A stretch of DNA of 64,000 nt from Phallus indusiatus. Its lineage: Eukaryota > Basidiomycota > Agaricomycetes > Phallales > Phallaceae. The position numbers were made by a program, and so were the translations under genes. Of the stretch, positions 47,038 through 57,400 are shown piece after piece; within the stretch, counting starts at the first letter, position 1; each line of letters starts with the position of its first letter. The notes under the pieces were generated by a model that was given only the letters and a program-made list of their open reading frames with translations, was not told the DNA's origin and did not search any database. Location of the stretch: the NCBI GenBank assembly GCA_027605045.1, contig JAQFWX010000006.1:1798001-1862000 (forward strand). The letters are read 5' to 3'.

Positions 47038-47330
47038 ATGCACTAGATAACATCATAGAGATTCCAGAAATGACCCGCGTGTACTCCCAAGATGCAGCAA
47101 TGGCAAGAAAGCGGGTTCGCGAGGTAAATGAAGGTGGAAAAAACTGGAAAATGCAAAAACGAAATTTCAGCATATTTAAATGGCCGGTGCACTAGATAAT
47201 GAACTTACAAATGATTATCAGAAAGAATTAAAGCAATAGCTCTTGTCGATCTTGAGATATCGCGTTCGCAAGATGGGAAAAAAAAAAACGGCGGTGAGTA
47301 AGCGCAGGCCTTACGTAATGAAAATCGCTG
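47038..47330. repeat. Right terminal inverted repeat of Tc1/mariner element
   Basis: Inverted match to 43048-43336, ending CGTAATGAAAATCGCTG followed by TA. About 440 bp between it and the cargo gene start (46597-47037) have no gene; they would hold the cargo promoter. Confidence 0.85.
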
Positions 47331-47332
47331 TA

Positions 47333-48048
47333 ATGCTAAAGGGTCTGGTGGCATTGTGGTACAGCACGCGAGGTGAATATAAGCAAAAACCTTTCAGCAT
47401 AGTAACTGAAACTACTTAGTGTACCTATATTTTTTTCATCACTCACGCTTGGTATTTTTTTTTGTTTCAGCCAACATCGTTGTTGTCAGTGCCTGAAGTT
47501 TTACATAAAATCAACAGTTTGTAGGCATATAAGCAGGATGCGAGGGTGAAACTAGACCATAAAAATTTTTTAAGGGAACTTTTTGAAATAACTGTATTAG
47601 ATTTATACGAGTATGTCAGATTTTTATGAGTGATTGGGCGTTAGCTGTATGCTTAAATACTAATCCAGATGAGATAGCACCAAACGGAGAGTTTTTGTGC
47701 CAGCCAATTATATGCATGAATGCCTGAAATTTTCATTAGTGTGCTTTGGATTGCTGCTCAAATTTTCTCAAATTTGAAATATCTGCCACGGAGTCAATCG
47801 CTTTCAGTTTGTTTTTTCAGCTTGCGCGCGCTTTACTAAAAATTGAACTCCTTGTACCTGTGAGTCTGAGTCCAAGCGACCGCTACTGCCTGCAGTTTTT
47901 TTTTCCGTGTCAGGCAACAAGCTCAATATGTGAAACAATGCAAATATATACTTTGATGAAGTTTTCACTCCATACGCGTTGATTAAGTAACTGACTGAGG
48001 TCAAGAGATAAAAACGCATGAAGAAAAGGTGTAGAACAACAACTAAGC
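47333..48048. other. Spacer between the Tc1/mariner element and zinc-binding gene
   Basis: No recognisable gene or repeat. The ORF at 47746-47982 (+) has no domain. It may contain the promoter for 48049. Confidence 0.4.
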
Positions 48049-49825
48049 ATGGTCTTCAATTACTCTGCTCGCAAAAACACTCCCCGTCAGTCTTGTCTTT
48101 CTGTCAAAAGGGCTCAGCTGCAGAATTTTATTTTGCGTTGGCTTGCCTGTCAAGATGACGGCATCTCTATTAATTCTCATAATGAGCTTAATTCCATATT
48201 CAAATCATCTCTTGAGCTTCAAGAACATTCTCACAACTTCGTCTTTTTTGATCGCGCGGAGGGCCAAGTTCAAGAATTCCCGTAGTAAGTTTAATTTTCC
48301 ACAGTCATCTCAATTTCAGTCATTTTTGACGATAAAAGCCCTCTGACCAGGAAAGGCCGTGTAGTTGATCCCAAAGGTTTCAAACAATATTTCCGAACTC
48401 GAAGACTTGGTTTTGAGTGCTACTGTGGTCTGAAGGAAGACCAACCCCAGTTTCTTGATGTGAAAAAAGGCCGATTTGGTCACTATATGGCTTGTGGTGA
48501 ATGCGGTTTATACAGTGAGCTTTCTTTCCTCGTTTTTTTTTTGTGCCATCTATGCACAAGTTTTTACTAGTGTCCATCAACACAATCCATGCCAGGGCAG
48601 CACTGGAGACATAGGAAAGTTTGCTTGACATGCAAACCATCAAACAAACTTTAAGCAGAGACCCAGTTTGCTTAAAGCCTCCTGGACAGATCAAACTTTG
48701 TGAAAACTTCAAGTTTGAAAGAAGTTTGCTTGGCTAAGCATCCTATGAATAGATTATGATGCAAATTATATGGAAACCTTGAGCAGATTGCTTGTTAAGC
48801 ATCTGCATAACATCTACATAACATTCAATTAAGGTTTGTCAGAAAATTTGTATAAAATCCACTTATACAAGTAAACTCTGAACAAATTGAGAGTTTGTTC
48901 AAAGTTTGAAACAGTAGGAAACTCCAAGCAAACTTGGTCTCTGTTCAAAGTCTGCTTGGTGGTTTGCATATTAAGCAAACTTTTCTATGTCTCCAGTGCA
49001 GACAAGTTCGCCATTTACCCCTCTTTGAATCCAGACGGAGGTTGGTAATTTATTTGTACATTTTATAAGGCAATATTTATTATAATGTAGAATTACAACC
49101 AGCCAGCGTCTCTATGAGAGCCCTGGTATTCCATGACCACTTGCGTGGAATCCGTCGCTCCCAGAGGAGGATTTCTTATCATGGTGTGTATCTCTTTTCT
49201 TTCATTGAATTTCTAATGAATACTCATAATTATAAAGATCATCACGTTTCCGACTTTCACTTACCAAGGGGTTCCAGCTCCATTGCAGTGGAGGAGATGC
49301 TTCAAGAAATCGTTGAGATTCATAATAACCAAGGTAAATGGCAAGAGTTACCATAAAATTTTATTCTTATGTATGATCAAAAAAATTGTAGCTCTTAGAG
49401 ATTATTCCAGCTCCGTTAAAGAAATGCTTGTAGACTTGGAAAGTTCCAAGGGGAAATCCAAGCAGAATGGTAAGGAATTTGTGCTCTCTAATTATTTTCA
49501 CTGGTCTTATATTTATATAGCAGCTAACCAGAGCCCTGGAGGTTCGAGTTCAAGTTCCATTTCACTCGAGGAACTACGGAAGGAGTTTGACTTTACATTT
49601 GGTACACCCAAAAAGGAAGATGTGCATAACAACTCGCCTCCCTCCTATCACACGAACACAGATCGTGCCAGTTCCCCTCCTGTACCAGGTCCTTCCAAAG
49701 AATCTGGCGACAAAATTTACCAGATCAAATTTTGTCGTTTTTGCGACATTGGTATGGCTGAGGAATATATCCGAGAGCATGAGTGGGAATGTTGGATGGA
49801 ACATGGCGGTAGAGTATCAGACTAG
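48049..49825 (+). CDS. Putative zinc-binding protein with two Cys/His clusters
   Basis: Not a family that I can name. ATG 48049 gives VKRAQLQNFILRWLACQDDG, SINSHNELNSIF. The next exon (from about 48331) reads VIFDDKSPLTRKGRVVDPKG, FKQYFRTRRLGFECYCGLKE, FGHYMACGECGLY, a CXC...CXXC arrangement resembling GRF-type zinc fingers. Then come short exons (NKFAIYPSLNPDGE; LQPASVSMRALVFHDHLRGI; DHHVSDFHLPRGSSS; ALRDYSSSVKEMLVDLE) with matching phases, and a last exon ending FCRFCDIGMAEEYIREHEWE, CW, a CXXC..H..C pattern. The exon 1-2 joint does not fit in phase, so exon 1 or a base there is wrong or mutated. A MITE sits in the intron before NKFAIY. Confidence 0.5.
48601..48998. mobile_element. CACTA-like MITE at a splice acceptor
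   Basis: A 398-bp element with long, imperfect inverted halves. The left end is CACTGGAGACATAGGAAAGT and the right end (complement) CACTGGAGACATAGAAAAGT; similarity continues ~80 bp inward (GTTTGCTT and CAGAGACC blocks). The 3-bp target duplication is CAG at 48598-48600 and 48999-49001. The duplicated CAG is the intron's 3' splice site: ...GGGCAG before insertion, ...AGTGCAG before ACAAGTTCGCC now. CACTG ends and 3-bp duplication match the element at 16398 in type, though the internal sequence differs. Confidence 0.8.
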
Positions 49826-50957
49826 TATTGAAATCCATGTTCACAGAATTTGAAGACATCAAAAGGATGTCTCTCCCCTGAATACTAATGTTGTTTTTTT
49901 TTTGAAAAATATGTTGCATGCTCAATATACATGTTTTTGAGATGTACAAAAAAATCCTTGAGTTTAGTTTATTGAGCTTCGGACGGAAATTGTGAAGCAG
50001 GACTCATAGTCAGATCCCTATGATATGAGAGCGCATATATAAGGGTTCAATCATTGTAGCGAAATATGGTATTTGGACTAAATAATCTTCGTGATCAATT
50101 GAAGTATTCAACACACAAAGGAAGGTCTTTAACATTATTAAATAATCAGTTTTCCGTCAATTTTTCACCTCACAGAAATTCATCACTCTGCGTCTCAATC
50201 AAACATAAGTAATGCAGACCAAAACGGATGCATTTTTCGTGGGGGACTGTATACGTCTACTTACTTACAAATACATGTGTTTTTGCAAGATTTGGACCAG
50301 GTGGACACATCCTGCGATCCAACATGAGAACTTGAGTCGACCGAAATGGATGCATTTTCTGGGTCAACCTCATGGCTGTAAAATAAGGGGGAAAACAGTT
50401 GCATCGAAAACTGCTGATTTATATACATTTTTCTAAATATTGAGTCTCAGATTGAATTCAGGATTCCGTCTACTGTGCAGGGATACGCTCCAGCCCTAGT
50501 GCAACCCTGGTGTAGCCCTAGTGAAGGGTCACCAGTTTGCACTGTTGTTGGGCAGATTCAATGGCTGTGAGCGAAACATGATCTATTCTTGTTAATCTCT
50601 AAGTCTTGCTTCCTCTATAATTTTTATTGTTACATGGGTGTTCAAAATCTTTTATTGCGGATTATTAGTATGTTCCGGTATGTACACAAGCACTACTTCA
50701 ACGACACGGGCTCCTGCCGGGCAACTCCATTCGCCTCATCAGTAATCACACTCTTTGATTGGGTGGAACTTTTGAAGCGACGTTTTCATCATTTTGATGC
50801 CAGTTATTACTATTTCTGATACTATTTTATTAGGCGGTGGTGACTGGTGTCTTTCTCAATTGCCGAGATCAAACTTGAAATTTGATCGTCGTATCGGACC
50901 AGTTAACTAGGAACTCCTGGGCCTGAGAGTCAACGTTTCAGGGTCAAATGGGGAGAT
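49826..50957. other. Intergenic region with minor repeats
   Basis: ACCAAAACGGATGCATTTTTCG and the variant ACCGAAATGGATGCATTTTCTG recur about 120 bp apart (near 50218 and 50338). AGCCCTAGTG is repeated within 50490-50525. No gene is recognised. Confidence 0.4.
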
Positions 50958-50959
50958 TA

Positions 50960-51833
50960 CAGTGCCGTGCACTCAAAACCGACCACTCAGACACCCAAAA
51001 GTGCAAATTTTAATCACGCGTCACGGCCACAAATATTTGTAAATTAAATTATGGATTCTGGATACTAATAGGAAGAGGAACAACGTTATCTCTTTACATT
51101 TTTAAAATTATTATGTTTTTCTGGGAAACCACCCCCGAAACTGGACTTTGGGCGTCAAACGCGCGCTTAGTCGATAGCCGAGGTTAGCTGGTAATTACTA
51201 AGCATATTTGGTAATCATTTTTCTTCATCACACTGTCTTGACACCGTCCAAACGTCGTCTTAGACAAAGGAAAAAATCAGCTTGCGCAGTTTGCCTTTTG
51301 GTTGATTTCCATACCATATTTATAGTGCTCATTATCAAATTTATTTAATACTCAAATTTTATCTTGTTAAAAACTTGCTATCAAAATTTAGAATCTTTTT
51401 TAGATGTTGAATTCAAGCTTAATCTATACTTTGTTTAGCACATTTCAATATAATCTCGAGCATCCCTATTCAGCATTATCTTCCGCTGCACTTTGGCTCT
51501 CTTTTTTGAAGTATGACACTGCTGAGAGCTAACCTGAGTCATCAGATAGCTCACTTGCATTGCCTTTTTGACCGCTTAGAAAAAATTTGAAGCCTCCAGC
51601 CCTTAGTTGCTTGCAGCTAAACACTACTTCTTGCTCCGGCGAGGCTTTTTCAAGGGGTTACAGCATGAATTTTTTTTTGACTCTGAAACTGGACTGATTA
51701 CGTAATCGGCTAATTTTCGGTTTTTTGTTTTTACGAATATTTTTAGTGGTTTCCTTCTAAATTTTCAATGACGAGCTGAGAGACCCTGTAGTTTCGGCGC
51801 TAGACAGTGGTCGGCTCTTTGTGGAAGACACTG
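50960..51833 (+). mobile_element. 874-bp TA-flanked non-autonomous element, copy 1
   Basis: It starts CAGTGCCGTGCACTC and ends GTGGAAGACACTG, with TA on both sides (50958-50959, 51834-51835). The two ends are related inverted repeats (CAGTG..., with ACCGACCACT or GCCGACCACT ~20 bp in). TA duplication and CAGTG ends fit Tc1/mariner or pogo-like non-autonomous elements. There is no coding content. Copy 2, inverted and almost identical, is at 53082-53955. Confidence 0.8.
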
Positions 51834-52154
51834 TAACGGTCCCGCCCTTGAGCCTCGTCCGTCCCTGAATTTAAGTATTACGGTCTCAATGCCCCGAACC
51901 ATTCCCGTCACTTCCCTGAACAATATTCGTCACATGCATCCAACCATTTCCGTCCCAACTTTGAATATCTCAACATTTGCTTGATAGATTTGGGTAAATT
52001 TTTGATGATTGAGTAGCTATAAATGAGGAGAGTTTTGGAAAATTATTTAGAAACATTCAATCGCACATTTTCTCATGTATATAATATAAATTTAAATTAT
52101 CATTTATTTCTTGCTCATTTGAGTCATTTCACAACAAAAAGTACTCATGGCTCC

Positions 52155-52552
52155 TGTTAGGGCTACTCAGCTCAGGCTAGAGGGAGGGGATCCTAAGATA
52201 ATATATTGGAAGGGAAACTAACTACTCACCTAGAGGGAGGGGATCCTAAGAGAACAAGCTTAGGGACCCTCACTCTAGGGACAGCGACTATATACATGAA
52301 AAACGATAGTGCGGCGTGCGGCCCTGACACAGCTAAGTGCCAGGTGCCCAAGCCGAGCCTAAGCGACGTGATGTCACGGGCATCACGCCGGGTACGAGCG
52401 CGCGACGCGTGCGAGTAGAGAAAGTGAAATATGGATGGAGAGAGTAAACGGAAGGTAGAAGTAACGCACGGGAAATGTAAATAAAATAGAAACGAAATGA
52501 TGCCGATGATAATAAATAGGAAAATGAGAGACAGCGGTAGCGTACCCTGACA
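52155..52552. mobile_element. Solo LTR (398 bp), second copy
   Basis: TGTTAGGGCTACTCAG ... GTACCCTGACA, flanked by the 5-bp duplication GCTCC (52150-52154 and 52553-52557). Same length as 42143-42540 and inverted to it. The two are very similar over most of their length but differ in a stretch near 52430-52480. Confidence 0.9.
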
Positions 52553-52999
52553 GCTCCCATATTATTATCATAATTACTCTCTTCATAAGATAATAAACAA
52601 AGTTGCATATGAGAAACAGTGCTAATAGGTGCTAATGCACATAAATATGTAGGTTCCAAGTGAAATCCAGATGAGCGGCCTTCTCGGTTAGAGTCTTGCT
52701 GTGAGCGCCTGTTTTGAACTTCAAGCGAGTTTGCCAAAACAGGCCAAAGCTTGCTGAAATTCGCCAAGTCCCTATTCATAGACGCTGAAAAACTGAGACG
52801 CGTCATCGATGTTTTAAGGTCACCGTTCGGTCATTTTTTATTATTATGGCCTGGAAATAATTTTATTTTACGTAGACTAATAAATACAAACTTTTTGATC
52901 TTGTGATCTTAAAAATTGCATAAGTGGAAGAGGAGGAATTGAAAGTTGGGACGGTGGAGGACAACTTCGGCAGAAATCAGACTCGCGCGGGACGTTAAG

Positions 53000-53070
53000 G
53001 ACTGTCACGGGACCGTTACGGAAAGTCGTGGGACACTATTATAATTTGCAATTTTGTATTGTTAAACTTT
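53000..53070 (+). repeat. 71-bp direct repeat, unit 1
   Basis: GACTGTCACGGGACCGTTAC through GTTAAACTTT. It recurs at 53959-54029 with one mismatch that I can see (CACGGG versus CACAGG). Without the 874-bp element between them the two units would be an almost perfect tandem. Confidence 0.8.
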
Positions 53071-53081
53071 AGGGTCGACTA

Positions 53082-53955
53082 CAGTGTCTTCCACAAAGAG
53101 CTGACCACTGTCTAGCGCCGAAACTACAGGGTCTCTCAGCTCGTCATTGAAAATTTAGAAGGAAACCACTAAAAATATTCGTAAAAACAAAAAACCGAAA
53201 ATTAGCCGATTACGTAATCAGTCCAGTTTCAGAGTCAAAAAAAAATTCATGCTGTAACCCCTTGAAAAAGCCTCGCCGGAGCAAGAAGTAGTGTTTAGCT
53301 GCAAGCAACTAAGGGCTGGAGGCTTCAAATTTTTTCTAAGCGGTCAAAAAGGCAATGCAAGTGAGCTATCTGATGACTCAGGTTAGCTCTCAGCAGTGTC
53401 ATACTTCAAAAAAGAGAGCCAAAGTGCAGCGGAAGATAATGCTGAATAGGGATGCTCGAGATTATATTGAAATGTGCTAAACAAAGTATAGATTAAGCTT
53501 GAATTCAACATCTAAAAAAGATTCTAAATTTTGATAGCAAGTTTTTAACAAGATAAAATTTGAGTATTAAATAAATTTGATAATGAGCACTATAAATATG
53601 GTATGGAAATCAACCAAAAGGCAAACTGCGCAAGCTGATTTTTTCCTTTGTCTAAGACGACGTTTGGACGGTGTCAAGACAGTGTGATGAAGAAAAATGA
53701 TTACCAAATATGCTTAGTAATTACCAGCTAACCTCGGCTATCGACTAAGCGCGCGTTTGACGCCCAAAGTCCAGTTTCGGGGGTGGTTTCCCAGAAAAAC
53801 ATAATAATTTTAAAAATGTAAAGAGATAACGTTGTTCCTCTTCCTATTAGTATCCAGAATCCATAATTTAATTTACAAATATTTGTGGCCGTGACGCGTG
53901 ATTAAAATTTGCGCTTTTGGGTGTCTGAGTGGTCGGTTTTGAGCGCACGGCACTG
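53082..53955 (-). mobile_element. 874-bp TA-flanked non-autonomous element, copy 2 (inverted)
   Basis: Reverse complement of 50960-51833 with only scattered differences (for example GTGCACTC versus GTGCGCTC). TA is at 53080-53081 and 53956-53957. It is inserted between two 71-bp direct repeats. With copy 1 it forms an 874-bp-arm palindrome with a ~1.25-kb centre. Confidence 0.85.
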
Positions 53956-53958
53956 TAC

Positions 53959-54029
53959 GACTGTCACAGGACCGTTACGGAAAGTCGTGGGACACTATTA
54001 TAATTTGCAATTTTGTATTGTTAAACTTT
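53959..54029 (+). repeat. 71-bp direct repeat, unit 2
   Basis: Second unit of the repeat at 53000-53070, one base after the TA of the inverted element. Confidence 0.8.
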
Positions 54030-54128
54030 GTCCGACACTTAACAGTACCTTATTTTGTGGGTCCGCAGCGGAGAAATCCAAATGAGGGAGACGCTTGGCT
54101 GGATAGTGAAACCAGTAAATACTGAGAT

Positions 54129-54426
54129 TGTAAGAAATAGATAAAGTCCGTGTCACCCGCGGTAATAAAAGCCGCGGTAATAGAATTTCTTTTGTCTTGT
54201 TTACTTTAGAAAACTTTAATTCTTTTCTTTATTTCTAATAATGATTTATAATCTTTTGCTTACTTACTTTACTTTAATAATATTTACATAATCTTTCTAT
54301 TTTCGTATAAATACTTGAGTTTTGTATATATGCTCCTTAGCTTTGAACTACGAGGATTTACAACACTCAACTGCGTGTCTATCTAAGTTAACTAAAGCTA
54401 CTTGTAAACAGTCTCCGACTTTTACA
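54129..54426 (+). repeat. 5' LTR of the Ty3/gypsy element
   Basis: 298 bp, TGTAAGAAATAG ... CTTTTACA. Near its start it has the inverted pair CCGCGGTAATAAAAGCCGCGG. Same sequence as 61540-61837 as far as I can read. Confidence 0.95.
54306..54313 (+). promoter_or_regulatory. TATA-like box in 5' LTR
   Basis: TATAAATA lies ~190 bp upstream of the gag-pol ATG, in the right place for the LTR promoter. The same site occurs in the 3' LTR. This is motif evidence only. Confidence 0.4.
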
Positions 54427-54492
54427 TCTTTTTTGAGTCTATTCTTTCTTCGTACTACTTCTTAATCTTACCAGCGTCGGATTGATCACCCG

Positions 54493-57400
54493 ATGTCTAA
54501 TTCTTTGTCGACATCTACCAACGTCCCGGACGAGACCTCATTCTCCTCTTCTTCGTTTGTCTCTTCTTCGTCTTCACCCAACGCCACTCCGACTCTTCGA
54601 CCCGCCGAGTTTACCTCCGACCAACGCGAGACCAGTGCCAGCGACGATGGCTATCAGCATCGTCAGCTGCGCAGCGGGACTGTTCGTCCTGAGCAAGCTG
54701 TGTGGGAAAGGAGGAGATATGAGAGGAGAGGTGATGGCGAGGATAGGGCTGAGGGAAATCCATCTTCGGATGCTGGAAACCCTTCACAGGGTAGTGGCGA
54801 AGCTGGGTTGGAAGGACCAGCGAGCGAGGGAGGAGGATTGATGGCAGAGGAGCAAGGCCCTGTGGCAGAGGGAGTTACGCTGACAGTAGACGGTCTGAGA
54901 CAGAGGTTGGACCGAGTCAGTGAGGATAGGACCCAGATGCAGGATGACATGGGGCGAATTGAGACTGAAATGAGAAGAATGGGATTTTTGCAGGAGAGGG
55001 CTAATAATGTGACTAGAAGCATAGAAAATAGTCAGAGAAATGATAGTGAATTTGTGGAGCCTAGTAATACTGTACGAGTTGTTGAAGCTCCAGTGCCTGT
55101 GTTGAACACGGACAGACAGTTCTTCAGTAACTGGTTTGAGAACGCCGGTGAGGATAGCGCGAATCGGGAAGGACAGACGGCTGAGAATAATGGAACGGTT
55201 AAAGCAGAAGCTGAAACTGGGGAACAAGGCGAGGGAGGAACCGCCACTAGGAGGAACGCCACTTTAGGCGAGAGTGAGACAGGAGGGCCTGTGGCAGAAC
55301 CTAAGTCTCAGAAGTCTTACAGTGAGGTTGTGGCGGAAGGTACACCTGCTGCACCTGCTGTACTTGCTGAAATTATTCCTAAGAGTAAAGGAAAATCAGC
55401 TAAATCTAAGAATAAGAAGAAGAAGAAGCATACCTCCAGTAAGAGAACTTCGCGCTATACGCGAGATAAATCTGAGGTTCCGGAGGGAGGGTATTTTGCG
55501 AAGGTTGCTGGATATACTGATAAGGAGTCTTCGAGCTCTACGGATAGCAGTGATGACGATTCATCTAGTTCGTCTAGTGATTCGGATAATGGTGGAGGTG
55601 ATGGAGGTTCTGATTCGTCCTCATCGTCATCTTCCAGTTCCAGTTCGTCTGACTCGGAAAGTGGCATAGCTGATAAGAAATTGCTGAAGAAGGCATTATC
55701 TTCGATGAAAATTAATAACCCACCTATCTATAAGGGTATTCCCAATCTGGACGAATTTGATCACTGGATTTTTGCGGTAAAAGTTTGGGTGAAGCGAATG
55801 GGATTGTCTAAGAAATGGGCGGTGCGACTATTGGTAAATTTTGTGGGAGACAAAGCTAGTGTTTTCTACATGAAATATGTCGCTTTGAAGACTAAGAAAT
55901 GGACCTTACGACGGATATTTAATGCGTTGTTTGATTACTGTTTCCCGCCTGATTATAAGTTACAGCTTAGGAGAAGACTTATGCGATCTTACCAGGGACA
56001 GTCCTATTTCCGTGATTTCGCTCGCGATGTCCAGACTTTGGCCAAACGTTTTCCTGATGTGAACAAACGTCAGCAAGTGCAAATAATTTGGGATGGTGCT
56101 GCACAATACATACGGTTGGAATGGATGAAAGCTTGTTGCAGCCCGGAAAGCACGTCTCTAAAAGAGCTGATAAGGAGAGCTATTCATTTTGAGGCGGCCG
56201 AGTTGACGAAACGGAAGGAGAATGGTGTATATACTATGCCAGAAGTCAATAGGATGGCAAATAGAAGTATGGAAGTGAGACGGACCGCATACATTGGGAA
56301 TGCACCTAGAGCTCCTATGCAAATTGAGAGATATCGTCCGTCATTTGCACCTATTGCACCTATTGCAAATAGAGCTACACCTCAATTCAAGCCAACACAA
56401 TTGATGAATGGGGATAGGAGACGACTTACCAAGGCTGAGTTGAATGAACTGCGTGCACAGGGAAAGTGCTTTAATTGCAAGCAACCAGGACATGACGCAC
56501 GCAATTGTCCACTACGCCACAATGCGCCAGCACCGAAAATCGCGTCAAATGCTGTAAATTTTGATAAGTTGAAGAGATTGGAGAAACAGCGGGAAAAGGT
56601 GGAAGCTAACTCGCTGATGCTGTGCGCTATGGGACCCGCACATCCAGTAAAGAAAAAGGCAGAGAATGAGAGAGCGGATGTCTTGGAGAGGACCGCCATG
56701 AGAGTAAAGGATATTACGCGTGCTCTCCCAAAGCCAATAGTTGTGGAGATTCTTATAAATGGGAAGCCTGCGACTGCGTTGATAGACACTGGATCGTTAT
56801 CGGACTTCATGTCTACAACGCTTGCTGTTCAACTAAAAGTGGATAAGGATCAGTTAGCAAAGCCACTAATATTGCAAATGGCGGTGCAAGGCTCACGTTC
56901 TAAAGTAAATTGGAGTACCACCGTTGACTTCCGCTACCAAAATATTAATAGTATGCGGCGTTTTGACATTGTGAATCTTGAGAATTATGATATCATCTTG
57001 GGGACGCCGTTTATCTTTCAACATCGGGTTATGCTGGGACTTAATCCGACAAGGGTATTAATAGGGTGTAATGAACCAGAAGATATCGAAGGAGATGAAG
57101 TATTTACCATGAGTTCTACACTGATAGCGTCGTTTGAGGACGAACTTGACAAAGTCCGCGCGATGCTGCGAAATGAGGCAGAGGATCTATGTCAAACGGC
57201 AGAGACGTCAGAATTACCCCCTTTCAGAAAGATCAATCATGTCATACCGTTGATTGATGAAAATAAGTTGTATTCTTGGAGACCGAGCCGTTGCCCAGAA
57301 GCATTACGCAAGGTTTGGCAGGAGAAAAAGAATGCGTATTTAAGGAGTGGGAGGTGGCGACTTGCAACGGGAACTAATGCGCTACCGTTGTTAATATTGC

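Larger units (their letters stand above)
43048..47330. mobile_element. Two-gene Tc1/mariner element with ~290-bp inverted ends
   Basis: A 4,283-bp element starts CAGCGATTTTCATTACGTAA and ends with its complement. It is flanked by TA at 43046-43047 and 47331-47332, the target duplication expected for Tc1/mariner. The inverted ends are ~290 bp (43048-43336 and about 47038-47330) and nearly identical, with single-base indels. Inside, on the minus strand, lie an apparently intact DD34E transposase (44640-43423) and a second intact four-exon gene (46596-44886). Most Tc1/mariner elements carry only the transposase, so the second gene makes this unusual. The GCTA flanks (GCTAATTA / TAATGCTA) leave slight doubt over the exact edge. 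Confidence 0.85.
51836..53079. other. Spacer of the palindrome, holding a solo LTR and GGGACCGTTA-type repeats
   Basis: Apart from the solo LTR at 52155-52552 there is no gene. Both sides are rich in related motifs in inverse orientation (TAACGGTCCCG, CCCGTCAC at 51835-51960; GGGACCGTTACGG at about 53009), suggesting remains of an older inverted-end element into which the others inserted. Confidence 0.45.

Noticed and set aside
50212..50436. 74-codon ORF upstream of the palindrome
   Set aside because: No recognisable sequence; the region contains only short direct repeats.
52206..52418. 70-codon ORF shared by both solo LTRs
   Set aside because: It is kept because the LTRs are near-identical copies, not because it is a gene.
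54427..54492. tRNA primer-binding site after the 5' LTR
   Set aside because: No stretch complementary to a tRNA 3' end that I know was visible; self-priming is possible but cannot be shown by eye.
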